Program-made: the position numbers and the translations under genes
Assembly: GCA_965661545.1 (NCBI GenBank)
Contig: CBFIEF010000023.1
Coordinates: 1-46,634, forward strand
DNA length: 46,634 bases
Direction of reading: 5' to 3'
Source: UBA7985 sp965661545
GTDB taxonomy: Bacteria > Pseudomonadota > Alphaproteobacteria > UBA7985
Part shown: positions 35,278 to 44,372 of the stretch, piece after piece
Numbering within the stretch: the first letter of the stretch is position 1
Layout of the letters: the number at the start of each line of letters is the position of its first letter
Notes under the pieces: generated by a model
What the model was told of the DNA's origin: nothing
The model's input: only the letters and a program-made list of their open reading frames with translations
Databases searched by the model: none

Positions 35278-36192
35278 GTGAAATTTCAAAAAACCCTCGC
35301 GCGCCCTTTGCGGTTGGCTGGCTTAACCCTGCACGCAGGTGTGCCGGTATCCTGCACCATCTCACCGGCAGCGGTTGGGCATGGGCTAGTGTTCCGCCGT
35401 CTGGATGCCCTGCCCGAGGTTGCCGAGGTGCGTGTTTCCCCTGAAGCCATCGTTGCCGCGCCGCTGTGTTCCCGCATCGCGAACGAAGGTGGCACCAGTG
35501 TTTCGACGCTCGAGCACCTCATGGCCGCGTTTCGGGTTTACGGTATCACCAACGCAGACATCACCTTGGATGGTCCAGAAGTGCCGATCTTGGACGGGTC
35601 CAGCATGCCCTGGATCGACGCAATGCGCGAAGCTGGTGTTGAGGAACAAGACGCCCAAGCCTCCATCATTCGGCTGTCCCGCCGTATCAGCGTGAGCCAC
35701 GGCGACAGTCATGCCGTTCTAGAGCCCTTATCCCCCGGTGAGACGCGAGAAACCTTTACCGCGCACATCGACTTTGACGTGCCCAGCATCGGGGTTCAGT
35801 CCTGTTCGTCCTCCACGGAACTCAACAGTTTTATTCAGGATATCGCGGCATCGCGAAGCTTTGTGCTCGCTCATCAGTTACCGGGCTTACAGGCTAAAGG
35901 TTTGATCCGAGGCGGGTCGCTGTCCAATGCGGTCGTGTTTGACACCAACGGCGTCCGCAATCCCGAGGGCCTTCGCTACGCGAACGAACCTGCGCGTCAT
36001 AAGGTGCTGGATGCTATTGGCGACATGTATCTGGGGGGGTTCCAGATCCTCGCAAACTATCACGGTACAAAAGCCGGGCACGCCCTGCATGCCGCTTTGT
36101 TGCGCTGCATGTTTGCCGATCAAGCAGCCTGGCACTGGGTTGACGACGCCCCCGATGCCAAAGTTGTGGCATTCCGCGCGGCGCAGCGCTAA
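35278..36192 (+). CDS. lpxC: UDP-3-O-acyl-N-acetylglucosamine deacetylase
   Basis: LpxC is the zinc deacetylase that commits UDP-acyl-GlcNAc to lipid A synthesis. I use the GTG giving MKFQKTLARPLRLAGLTLHAG (304 residues, the normal length). An in-frame ATG at 35200 lies inside the terminator hairpin, and its extra 26 residues resemble nothing in the family. Catalytic features are STLEHLMAA with Glu and the first zinc His, DGPEVPILDGSS, and ARHKVLDAIGDMYLGG with the second His and Asp, then GHALHAALL. It needs its own promoter between 35229 and 35278 or readthrough from ftsZ. Confidence 0.93.
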   Translation: MKFQKTLARPLRLAGLTLHAGVPVSCTISPAAVGHGLVFRRLDALPEVAEVRVSPEAIVAAPLCSRIANEGGTSVSTLEHLMAAFRVYGITNADITLDGPEVPILDGSSMPWIDAMREAGVEEQDAQASIIRLSRRISVSHGDSHAVLEPLSPGETRETFTAHIDFDVPSIGVQSCSSSTELNSFIQDIAASRSFVLAHQLPGLQAKGLIRGGSLSNAVVFDTNGVRNPEGLRYANEPARHKVLDAIGDMYLGGFQILANYHGTKAGHALHAALLRCMFADQAAWHWVDDAPDAKVVAFRAAQR

Positions 36193-36261
36193 AACGACGG
36201 ACGAATTATGCGTGTCCATGATGCGTGGTCACGGTCCGGCAAAGAGGATGGTTTCTAGACC

Positions 36262-37083
36262 TTGAGAGCGTTTCTGCCCCTTCTGACAGCCTGTGTCGCC
36301 GCTGTGGTTTTGACTGCGTGCTAAGACCGGGAAGACCGCTTCCACCGCCTGCAGATTGACGCGCGGACCATCGAGGAGCTTTCCGTCGAGGCCCAACGGT
36401 CCGCTGACGATGGTCGAATGGCCGAGGCCGCGCGCCTGATGGATGAAATCGACCGCCAATTCCCAACATCCCCTGAAGCGCCCCGCGCCTTGGTGTTGTC
36501 CGGTCGATACTACTTCGAGGGCCAGGAATACGAGCGCGCGACGGGGGTTCTATCCCGCTTTATCCGCGACCATGGCGGGCACCCTGATATTGCTTACGCT
36601 TACTACCTCCGCGGCGTTTCCTCCTACCGGTCTGTATCGGACGTGGACAAGGACGAGGGCGATACGCAGAACGCGGAAGACCATCTGCGGGCTGTTATTG
36701 ATAAGTTCTCCGGCACCGACTACGCGCTGGATGCCAGTGTTAAGCTAAACGCGATCAAGAACCAGCGTGCGGCAAAAGAGCTGGTCACCGGCAAATTCTA
36801 CCACCACAGACGTGAGTTTATGGCGGCGCTGAACCGGTATCAGAACGTGCTGCAAAGCTACCCGGACTCCACTTACGTCGAAGAAGCGCTTTACCGGATC
36901 ATCGAAGTGTATCAGGCGCTTGGATTGGCGGGTGAGGCAAAAAATACAGCTGTTTTGCTTGGGCATAACTTCCCAGACAGCACGTGGTATTATAAGGCTT
37001 ATGAGATTGTCGAAGGTCCATTGCCAGATCATATAAAAGGCACTGGACGGGGATTTTGGAGCAACATGAACCCCTTCGGCTAA
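36262..37083 (+). pseudogene. bamD: bamD-like outer membrane assembly lipoprotein gene with an in-frame stop after the lipobox
   Basis: BamD is the essential lipoprotein of the BAM complex that inserts beta-barrel proteins in the outer membrane. From a TTG at 36262 the frame encodes a good lipoprotein signal, LRAFLPLLTACVAAVVLTAC, with lipobox LTAC (Cys20). The next codon is TAA (36322-36324). The frame then continues open and coding-like to 37083, with tetratricopeptide-type repeats and BamD landmarks such as HGGHPDIAYAYYLRGVSSY, RVIDKF-like AVIDKFSGTDYALDA, GKFYHHRREFMAALNRYQNVL and VLLGHNFPDSTWYYKAYE. No ATG, GTG or TTG lies between the stop and ATG 36418, which would give a signal-less 221-residue product. 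An amber codon (36256-36258) blocks further upstream starts. It lies between lpxC and recN, the normal place for bamD. Confidence 0.85.
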
Positions 37084-37135
37084 ACTTCTCACCACGCTGG
37101 TGGGGACAACGTTCGGCGGATTTAGAGGCAACCCC

Positions 37136-38809
37136 GTGCTCACCACGTTATCCATTCGTGATTTTGTACTGATCGAGCACCTGACCCTTGAATTGGGTCA
37201 GGGGTTAACGACGCTGACCGGTGAAACCGGCGCGGGCAAGTCGATCCTGCTGGATGCGCTTGGCGTGTGTATCGGGCTGCGCGCTAGCCCTGACATGGTG
37301 CGCAAGGATGCGCGCCAAGCCTCGATCACTGCCGTCTTTGACGTCCCCGACCGCCACCCCGTCTTTCACGAATTGCGCGAGTTGGCGCTGTCCATCGACA
37401 ACAACGAGCTGGTTTTGCGCCGGATCATCCAAGCCGATGGCCGCAGCCGCGCCTTTGTGAATGATGAACCGACCTCGGCTGGCACGCTGCGCCGCTTGGG
37501 AGAGACGATGGTGGAGATTCAGGGGCAGTTTGACCTGCACGGCCTGTTGTCTCCCAGCCACCATCGCGCGGTTCTCGACACCTTTGCCCATAACGACAGC
37601 CTGCTCAAAACCGTACGTCGAACGCATGAAGCGTGGCACAACGCGCAACAGGATCTGAGCAGCGCAGAGGAAGACCTCGAACAAGCCCAGCGCGAAGAAT
37701 CCTACCTGCGCCACGCGACAGCCGAACTCGAAGAATTAGCCCCTGAAGCCGGTGAAGTCGCCAAGCTCGAAGCCCGTCGCGGCTTACTGGGCAACGTCGC
37801 CGGCATTCAGGACGCCATTGGTCAAGCCGCTCAAGCGCTGGTTGGCGACGATAGCGCGGATGACCGCATCGGCGTGGCCTTCCGCGCGCTTGAGCGTGCC
37901 GCAGAGCGTGGCGGTGAAGCGCTGCAACCGGCTATGGATGCCGTGGACCGCGCTGGCTTGGAGATCAACGAAGCCATCGCTCAGATGGGCGCGGTACAGG
38001 AAGCTTTGGACGCCGATCCAGACGAGCTTCAGCGGGTCGAGGACCGGTTGTTCCGCTATCGCGATTTGGCCCGAAAGCACAACGGCGACCCCGACGATCT
38101 GGCGATGCTGCTCGAGCGGTTCCGGCGCGGTCTTGAAGCGCTCGACGACAGCAGCGCGCACATGGCCAAGCTCGAAGCGGCTGTGACCAAAGCAGCCACC
38201 AGTTACGATCAGGCCGCAGGATCCCTCACCGCTTCCCGGCTTAAAGCCGCGAAGAAGCTCGACAAAACGGTCATGGGCGAATTGCCGGTGCTAAAGCTCG
38301 AACGGGCACAGTTCCAAACATCCATTCGCAGCGACGCCAGCAACCGAACCCCGCTTGGAGTGGATGCGGTGGAATTCACCGCCGCCACCAACCCCGGCGC
38401 TGCCTTTACCGCGATCCAGAAAACCGCGTCCGGGGGCGAGTTGTCTCGCTTCTTGCTGGCGCTCAAGGTTGCGTTGGCCAATGACAACCCCCTGCCCACG
38501 TTGGTGTTTGACGAAGTCGACGCCGGGGTCGGCGGCGCGACCGCTGAGGCGGTTGGCAAGCGACTGCAACGTTTGGCCGAAAACGTGCAAGTGCTGGTCA
38601 TCACCCACAGCCCGCAAGTCGCAGCCAAGGGCGCGGACCACCTGCGTGTGGCCAAGAGCGAGGCCGGCAAAGGCCAAATGAAAACCACCGTTACCCCGCT
38701 GGACGACAACGAACGCCGTCTCGAGGTTGCTCGCATGCTGGCCGGGGACACCGTGACGCCAGAAGCTGAAGCCGCAGCGGCTGCTTTGCTCGGCGGGGGC
38801 GAAGTGTGA
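37136..38809 (+). CDS. recN: DNA repair protein RecN
   Basis: RecN is an SMC-like ATPase that acts early in double-strand break repair. I choose GTG at 37136 (557 residues), which has AGAGG 8 nt upstream and yields VLTTLSIRDFVLIEHLTLEL; a further ATG at 37100 adds non-family residues. The Walker A GETGAGKS is at 29-36, a charged coiled-coil region occupies about 160-370, and the C-terminal ATPase half has SGGELSRFLLALK and TLVFDEVDAGVGGATA, then VLVITHSPQVAAKGADHL. The stop overlaps the ligA start as GTGA. Confidence 0.96.
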   Translation: MLTTLSIRDFVLIEHLTLELGQGLTTLTGETGAGKSILLDALGVCIGLRASPDMVRKDARQASITAVFDVPDRHPVFHELRELALSIDNNELVLRRIIQADGRSRAFVNDEPTSAGTLRRLGETMVEIQGQFDLHGLLSPSHHRAVLDTFAHNDSLLKTVRRTHEAWHNAQQDLSSAEEDLEQAQREESYLRHATAELEELAPEAGEVAKLEARRGLLGNVAGIQDAIGQAAQALVGDDSADDRIGVAFRALERAAERGGEALQPAMDAVDRAGLEINEAIAQMGAVQEALDADPDELQRVEDRLFRYRDLARKHNGDPDDLAMLLERFRRGLEALDDSSAHMAKLEAAVTKAATSYDQAAGSLTASRLKAAKKLDKTVMGELPVLKLERAQFQTSIRSDASNRTPLGVDAVEFTAATNPGAAFTAIQKTASGGELSRFLLALKVALANDNPLPTLVFDEVDAGVGGATAEAVGKRLQRLAENVQVLVITHSPQVAAKGADHLRVAKSEAGKGQMKTTVTPLDDNERRLEVARMLAGDTVTPEAEAAAAALLGGGEV

Positions 38810-40884
38810 GCGCAGCGATAAGAGTGCCCAAGGACCGCTTGATGGCTGAAACCCGCCTGTCTGCCCTCAGGGCAAAAATGGTTGATGCCGATGCCGCCTA
38901 CTACCAGCATGACGCGCCCATTCTGACCGATGGCGAGTACGACGCCCTCCGCGCGGAAGTGGTGGCGATCGAAGCTGCATTTCCCGATCTTGTCACCGAC
39001 GACAGCCCCACACAAACCGTTGGCGCAGCGCCGACAGGCGGCTTCGAAAAGGTCACGCACGCGCGGCCCATGCTTTCCCTGTCCAATGCCTTTACTGATG
39101 AAGACGTGGTTGAGTTCTTTGGCCGCGTTCGGCGGTTTCTGAACCTGTCTGAGCAGGCCGACGTCGAGTTAACTTGTGAGCCAAAAATCGACGGCCTGTC
39201 CGCCTCGATTACCTACGAGAAGGGCAAGTTCACCCTTGGCGCGACACGGGGCGATGGCTCGGTGGGTGAGAACATCACAGCCAATCTCGCTGTGATCGGC
39301 GACGTACCCAAAATACTCACTGGCGATGACGTGCCAGACATCCTCGAAGTCCGGGGTGAGGTCTATATGGCCAAGGAAGACTTCGCGGCCATGAACGCGG
39401 CGTTGGAGGCTGAAGGCAAGAAGGTCTTTGCCAACCCCCGCAACGCGGCCGCTGGCAGTCTGCGGCAGCTCGACCCCTCAATCACCGCATCCCGGCCCTT
39501 GCGCTTCTTTGCTTATGCATTGGGGCAGGTTTCCGGTGACGTGGGCAGCTCGCATTGGGAGTTGCTGGACAATCTCAAACGATGGGGCTTTGTCACCAAT
39601 CCGTTGAACCGAATGTGCAGCTCCGCTGAAGACGTGCTGGCGTTTTACCATGACATCGAAACCCGCCGGGCGGATCTGGGCTACGACATTGACGGTGTGG
39701 TCTACAAGGTCAATCGCTTCGATTATCAAAACCGCATGGGACAGGTCAGTCGCTCCCCCCGTTGGGCGACATCGCACAAGTTCCCGGCGGAACGCGCCGT
39801 GACGAAACTCAACGAAATCACGCTGCAAGTGGGCCGAACCGGAGCTTTGACGCCGGTGGCAAATTTGGAGCCGGTGACCGTGGGCGGCGTGGTCGTTTCT
39901 CGCGCGACGCTGCACAACGAAGATGAACTCGACCGCAAAGACATACGCGCAGGCGACACGGTGGTGATCCAGCGTGCGGGCGATGTGATCCCGCAAGTGG
40001 TGGAAGTGCTGCTTGACCGCCGGCCAGATGACAGCGCGAAATTCGTCTTCCCTGATGCCTGCCCCGTTTGTGGCTCGCCGACTTCTCGGCCTGAGGGTGA
40101 GGTGGTGCGGCGCTGCAGCGGCGACTTGGTCTGTTCGGCGCAAGTGGTCGAGCGGCTCAGGCATTTCATCTCCCGTGATGCTCTGGACATCGATGGGTTT
40201 GGTGCCAAGAACATTGAGCAGTTTTACAGCTTTGGCTGGGTCAAAACGCCGGCGGACATCTTCACCCTTGGCGAACGCGAAGCCGAAATCGCGACGTTGG
40301 AAGGCTGGGGAGCGCCCTCTGCGGCCAAGCTCAAAAACGCCATCGAAGCCCGGCGGACCATCCCACTCGACCGGCTGATGTTTGGCCTCGGGATCCGGCA
40401 AATTGGCATTGATACGGCGCGCGTTCTCGCAAGAACCTACGAGACTGCTGAAAACCTGTTTGGCCAGTTTGATCTGCTGGTGGCCTATGATGAGGTGGCG
40501 AACGCTGAGATGTTGGCCATCGACGGCATTGGCCCCTCTGTGGTCAGTGAAGCCCGGCGCTTCTTTGCTAACCCGGACAACCGCGCGGCGGTAGATGCAC
40601 TGTTGGCGCAAGTCACCGTCGAAGCGGTGCAAGCGCCAACGATTGACGCGGACTCGGTTCTGGCTGGCAAGACTGTTGTCTTCACCGGCACGCTCACCCA
40701 AATGTCGCGCGCTGAAGCCAAGGCTCGCGCCGAAGCTTTGGGCGCGAAAGTCTCAGGCTCGGTTTCCAAAAAGACCGACTTGGTTGTCATTGGATTGGAT
40801 GCCGGATCAAAGGCCAAAAAGGCCGCTGAGCTGGGTTTGGATACAATGGATGAAGACCAGTGGGTGGCCTATCTCAACGGCTAA
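38806..40884 (+). CDS. ligA: NAD+-dependent DNA ligase
   Basis: LigA seals nicks in DNA using NAD+ and is the essential replicative ligase. The 692-residue protein has the Ia domain at the start, the adenylation domain with CEPKIDGLS (Lys127 accepts AMP), an OB fold, a zinc finger of four cysteines (CPVCG, then CSGDLVC), helix-hairpin-helix repeats, and a C-terminal BRCT domain (about 610-690). The start is GTG, overlapping recN by 4 nt; an in-frame ATG at residue 13 is an alternative. It ends 4 nt before the stop of convergent prmA. Confidence 0.97.
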   Translation: MSAAIRVPKDRLMAETRLSALRAKMVDADAAYYQHDAPILTDGEYDALRAEVVAIEAAFPDLVTDDSPTQTVGAAPTGGFEKVTHARPMLSLSNAFTDEDVVEFFGRVRRFLNLSEQADVELTCEPKIDGLSASITYEKGKFTLGATRGDGSVGENITANLAVIGDVPKILTGDDVPDILEVRGEVYMAKEDFAAMNAALEAEGKKVFANPRNAAAGSLRQLDPSITASRPLRFFAYALGQVSGDVGSSHWELLDNLKRWGFVTNPLNRMCSSAEDVLAFYHDIETRRADLGYDIDGVVYKVNRFDYQNRMGQVSRSPRWATSHKFPAERAVTKLNEITLQVGRTGALTPVANLEPVTVGGVVVSRATLHNEDELDRKDIRAGDTVVIQRAGDVIPQVVEVLLDRRPDDSAKFVFPDACPVCGSPTSRPEGEVVRRCSGDLVCSAQVVERLRHFISRDALDIDGFGAKNIEQFYSFGWVKTPADIFTLGEREAEIATLEGWGAPSAAKLKNAIEARRTIPLDRLMFGLGIRQIGIDTARVLARTYETAENLFGQFDLLVAYDEVANAEMLAIDGIGPSVVSEARRFFANPDNRAAVDALLAQVTVEAVQAPTIDADSVLAGKTVVFTGTLTQMSRAEAKARAEALGAKVSGSVSKKTDLVVIGLDAGSKAKKAAELGLDTMDEDQWVAYLNG

Positions 40885-40888
40885 CCGG

Positions 40889-41860
40889 CTAGTGGAAGTC
40901 GATGGACTTCGACCAATCCTGACAGCGCCGGTTCAGCTGTCGCGGCGCGGAGGCGCGCTGGTTCTGCATCATCAGGATTGACCACGGACCCCGTCGGATC
41001 ACCTGGGCATCAATAAAACCGTGCGCCTGAAAGGTTCGGGAAACGCGCTGTTCTTGGTTCCGGAGCAAGCCCGCCAGAACGATCAACCCACCGGGCGCTG
41101 TCACCTGCGCGATGCTGGGCGCAAGGTTGATCAGATGACCGGACAGAATGTTCGCCAACACCACTTCATAGCGGGCATTTTTGCGCACCTCGCGGTGTCC
41201 GATGCCTGCTGCGGGCACAAATCGCGCATAGGCACCGACTTTGTTTAGGCGGGCGTTAACGTCGGCAACTTTCACCGCTTGAGGGTCAATGTCGGACCCC
41301 AGCATTGGTTGCTTCGTCGCCTTGCACCACGCGAGCCCCAGAACACCCGAGCCAGTTCCCATATCAAGCACATTCAGCCTGCGCCGACCTTTGGTTTTAA
41401 TGATCTGGGAAACCATTTCCAAGCAGCCATGGGTGGTTTCGTGATGCCCGGTGCCAAAGGCATTCTGCGCGTCAATCACCAGCTCACAGGCTCCGCCGGG
41501 CACCAGCGTCTGGTCGTGGCTTCCGTGCAGGAAAAAGCGGCCTGCGTGGATGGCTGTCAGCGAAGACTGGCTTTCCGCGACCCAATCAATGTCGGGCAAG
41601 GTCTCAAGCGCAAACCGGGTGTTTTGCAATCCGGTGATCTGATCGCCAAGGTCCATCACGGACTGGATGTCAGCTTCATCAGGCTTGAGGTCCAGATAGG
41701 CCAAAACCTCCAGCTCATCGCTGTCGCGCAGGTCAAGACCAGTATCGATCAGCGGCGCTCGACGACCAACAATCGCGCCGGGCAAACCGCTGAGCAAGGC
41801 TTCATAGGTTTCCGCCTGCTCCCGCGGGACGGAAACAGAGACGAGGTAGGTTTCGGCCAT
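40889..41860 (-). CDS. prmA: ribosomal protein L11 methyltransferase
   Basis: PrmA trimethylates several lysines and the N-terminus of ribosomal protein L11. The 323-residue product has an N-terminal substrate-recognition domain (SVSVPREQAETYEALL) and a Rossmann methyltransferase domain with FGTGHHETTHGCLEM, VLDMGTGSGVLGLAWCKA and VVLANILSGHLINLAPSI. These are the typical PrmA segments. It lies 8 nt after the helicase gene on the same strand, so they are probably cotranscribed. Confidence 0.93.
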   Translation of the reverse strand: MAETYLVSVSVPREQAETYEALLSGLPGAIVGRRAPLIDTGLDLRDSDELEVLAYLDLKPDEADIQSVMDLGDQITGLQNTRFALETLPDIDWVAESQSSLTAIHAGRFFLHGSHDQTLVPGGACELVIDAQNAFGTGHHETTHGCLEMVSQIIKTKGRRRLNVLDMGTGSGVLGLAWCKATKQPMLGSDIDPQAVKVADVNARLNKVGAYARFVPAAGIGHREVRKNARYEVVLANILSGHLINLAPSIAQVTAPGGLIVLAGLLRNQEQRVSRTFQAHGFIDAQVIRRGPWSILMMQNQRASAPRQLNRRCQDWSKSIDFH

Positions 41861-41868
41861 GGGGGTTC

Positions 41869-44280
41869 CTAACTGGCTTCAGCGGCATCAACGACGAAGG
41901 ATGCGATAACACGTTTTTCACCCGCTGCGTCGAACCCAATGACGAGTTTTTCCCCTTCGACCGCCGAGATCATCCCGTAACCAAACTTGCGATGGAACAC
42001 CCGCTGTCCGGTGATGAAGCCATGACCGGCGTTTCGACTAGAAAAGCCAACGGGGTCAAAGGTGCCGTCGATCACTGGTGGGTTGCCCCGTTTGACTGTT
42101 TCGAGATTGGCCTTGAGACGGTTCATGCCGGGGCTGTCTTGCCCCCGAAATTGCCGCTTGTCCGCCCATTCCAGCGGCGGCAAAGCGCCAATGTCGCGCG
42201 CACCGGCTGCACCGCCACCATAGACCGACCCCAACCCACCGGAGCCACCTGCGCCGGCAAATGCACTTGCGCCGGAGATATCGTCAACGTCCAGCAAATC
42301 CTGCGGCAGCTCCTCAACAAACCGCGAAGGCCGGGAATAGTTCCACTGACCGTGCAAGAACCGGCTACCGACGTACATGATGTACAGCTCTTCCCGCGCC
42401 CGTGTGATGCCGACATAGGCGAGGCGGCGTTCTTCTTCGAGGCCTTTGTCACCGCTTTCCGTCATCGCCCGCATGTTCGGAAACGCGCCATCTTCCCAAC
42501 CGGGCAAGAACACGACTGGAAACTCCATGCCCTTGGCGGCATGCAGCGTCATCAGCGATAACTCGTCCCCACCAGAGGCAGCGTTGGTGTCCAGCACCAG
42601 AGAGATATGCTCAAGGAACCCAGCGAGGTTTTCAAAGTTCCCCATTGAGCCCACCAGTTCGTCCAAGTTCTCCAGCCGCCCCCGCGCGTCTGCGGTCTTC
42701 TCGGTCCGCCACATCTCGCGATAGCCAGAGTCTTCGAGCACCTGCTCAGCCAACTCCGTGTGTGGCATGGTGTTCATCAGCTCGCGCCACTGGCCAATCA
42801 TCTGCTGGAATGCCACCAGCTTTTTGCGCGCGGCGGCGGGGAGTTCGTCAGTGTCAATCATGACCTCGATCGACCGCATCGCGCTGATCCGATTCATCCG
42901 GGCATAGCCCAGAACCTTGGCGACTGTCGTTTGACCAATCCCACGCTTTGGCACGTTGATGATCCGCTCAAAGGCGAGGTCGTCATCGGGCTGACGGATC
43001 AAGCGCATATAGGCGATGGCGTCCCGAATTTCCTTGCGCTCGTAGAAGCGCGGCCCGCCGAACACTTTGTAGGGCAAGCCAACATCAATCATGCGCTCTT
43101 CAATCGCGCGCATCATTGACGACGAACGAACCAGAATGGCGAAGTCTCGGTAGTCCTGCCCTTGCCGATGCAGGCTCTCGATCTCGTCGGTGATAAAGCG
43201 CGCTTCTTCGTTCCCGTCCGGTAAGCCGCGAACGTGCAGGGTCGAACCTGGTGCGTCATCGGTGAACAGGGTTTTGCCCAGCCGCTCACTATTGTGCGAA
43301 ATGAGCGCTGAAGCGGCGGCAAGAATGTTCCCGGTAGAGCGGTAGTTCTGCTCCAAGCGGATGGTCTTGGCGTTCTCATAGTCCGTTTCAAAGCGCAGGA
43401 TGTTACCGACCTCTGCCCCTCGCCAGCCATAGATCGACTGGTCGTCATCCCCTACACAAGCGATGTTCTGATACTTCGCCGCCAGCAGTCGAAGCCACAG
43501 ATACTGTGACACGTTGGTATCCTGATACTCATCAACCAAGATAAACCGGAACCGATGTTGGTAGGTTTCCAGGATCGCTGAATTGGTGCGGAAGATTGTC
43601 AGGTTGTGCAGCAGCAAATCGCCAAAATCGCAGGCGTTGAGCTCCAGTAATCGGCTTTGATAGGCATCATAGATCCGGCCCAATTGACCCTCGCACAAGC
43701 CGCTTGGAATCTCATCCAACGGCACCTTTTCCGGCACCCAACCCCGGTCTTTCCACCGGCTGATGGCGTTGGAGACGGCGCGGGGGCTATGCGCCTTCGG
43801 GTCGAGGTTGTGATCGATCAGCAGCGCTTTGAGCAGCCGCAGTTGATCATCGTCATCGAGGATGGTGAAGTTCTGGTTAAAGCTCTCGACACCCAGCACA
43901 CTCGCGTGAATCCGCAAAATACGAGCGGCAAGGCTGTGAAAGGTACCGAGCCACCAGCCCGTTGTTGGCTGACCGATCAGCGCCTCAACCCGCTCGCGCA
44001 TCTCGCCGGCTGCTTTGTTGGTAAAGGTTACAGCCAGCACTTCTTGCGGGTGCGCCGTACCGGTCATCAGCAAGTGCGCGATCCGGGTGGTTAGCGCTCG
44101 GGTCTTACCGGTCCCCGCGCCCGCCAGCACAAGCACTGGGCCTTCCAGCGTTTCAACCGCTTCACGCTGTGGCGGATTCAATCCCTGCATGTACGCCGGA
44201 CCCGAGCCGGGCACGATATCCTGCCTTTGGTCTGGCGCCTCAGGGCGATCTTTGGGTAATGTAAACAAATCCTGTGTCAT
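41869..44280 (-). CDS. uvrD: UvrD/PcrA-type superfamily 1 DNA helicase
   Basis: This is a 3'-to-5' helicase for nucleotide excision and mismatch repair and for clearing recombination intermediates. I start at the ATG giving MTQDLFTLPKDRPE (803 residues); two in-frame ATGs upstream (to 44316) are possible, and no clear Shine-Dalgarno decides. Motif I is GAGTGKT at 54-60, followed by DEYQDTN, VGDDDQSIYGWRGA, QNYRSTGNIL, TLHAAKGMEFPVVFLPG and RLAYVGITRA. A C-terminal Tudor-like domain (GQRVFHRKFGYGMISAVEG) is the RNA-polymerase-binding part known from PcrA and UvrD. Confidence 0.95.
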   Translation of the reverse strand: MTQDLFTLPKDRPEAPDQRQDIVPGSGPAYMQGLNPPQREAVETLEGPVLVLAGAGTGKTRALTTRIAHLLMTGTAHPQEVLAVTFTNKAAGEMRERVEALIGQPTTGWWLGTFHSLAARILRIHASVLGVESFNQNFTILDDDDQLRLLKALLIDHNLDPKAHSPRAVSNAISRWKDRGWVPEKVPLDEIPSGLCEGQLGRIYDAYQSRLLELNACDFGDLLLHNLTIFRTNSAILETYQHRFRFILVDEYQDTNVSQYLWLRLLAAKYQNIACVGDDDQSIYGWRGAEVGNILRFETDYENAKTIRLEQNYRSTGNILAAASALISHNSERLGKTLFTDDAPGSTLHVRGLPDGNEEARFITDEIESLHRQGQDYRDFAILVRSSSMMRAIEERMIDVGLPYKVFGGPRFYERKEIRDAIAYMRLIRQPDDDLAFERIINVPKRGIGQTTVAKVLGYARMNRISAMRSIEVMIDTDELPAAARKKLVAFQQMIGQWRELMNTMPHTELAEQVLEDSGYREMWRTEKTADARGRLENLDELVGSMGNFENLAGFLEHISLVLDTNAASGGDELSLMTLHAAKGMEFPVVFLPGWEDGAFPNMRAMTESGDKGLEEERRLAYVGITRAREELYIMYVGSRFLHGQWNYSRPSRFVEELPQDLLDVDDISGASAFAGAGGSGGLGSVYGGGAAGARDIGALPPLEWADKRQFRGQDSPGMNRLKANLETVKRGNPPVIDGTFDPVGFSSRNAGHGFITGQRVFHRKFGYGMISAVEGEKLVIGFDAAGEKRVIASFVVDAAEAS

Positions 44281-44372
44281 GGGACGAATGTAGAACATTG
44301 TCGGCCGACTCGCCATCGAGATTACGCGCTCGAAAGGCTGATCGGCGGCGATCTGATGGGGAAAACCAGTCT

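Noticed and set aside
36208..36258. A 16-codon frame MRVHDAWSRSGKEDGF before bamD as a leader peptide
   Set aside because: No Shine-Dalgarno sequence and no resemblance to known leaders. It lies in the bamD frame but ends at TAG.
36256..36324. Genome-wide stop-codon reassignment as the explanation for the bamD stops
   Set aside because: TAA, TAG and TGA all serve as normal terminators of intact genes in this window (for example ftsA TAA, ftsZ TAG, murF TGA).
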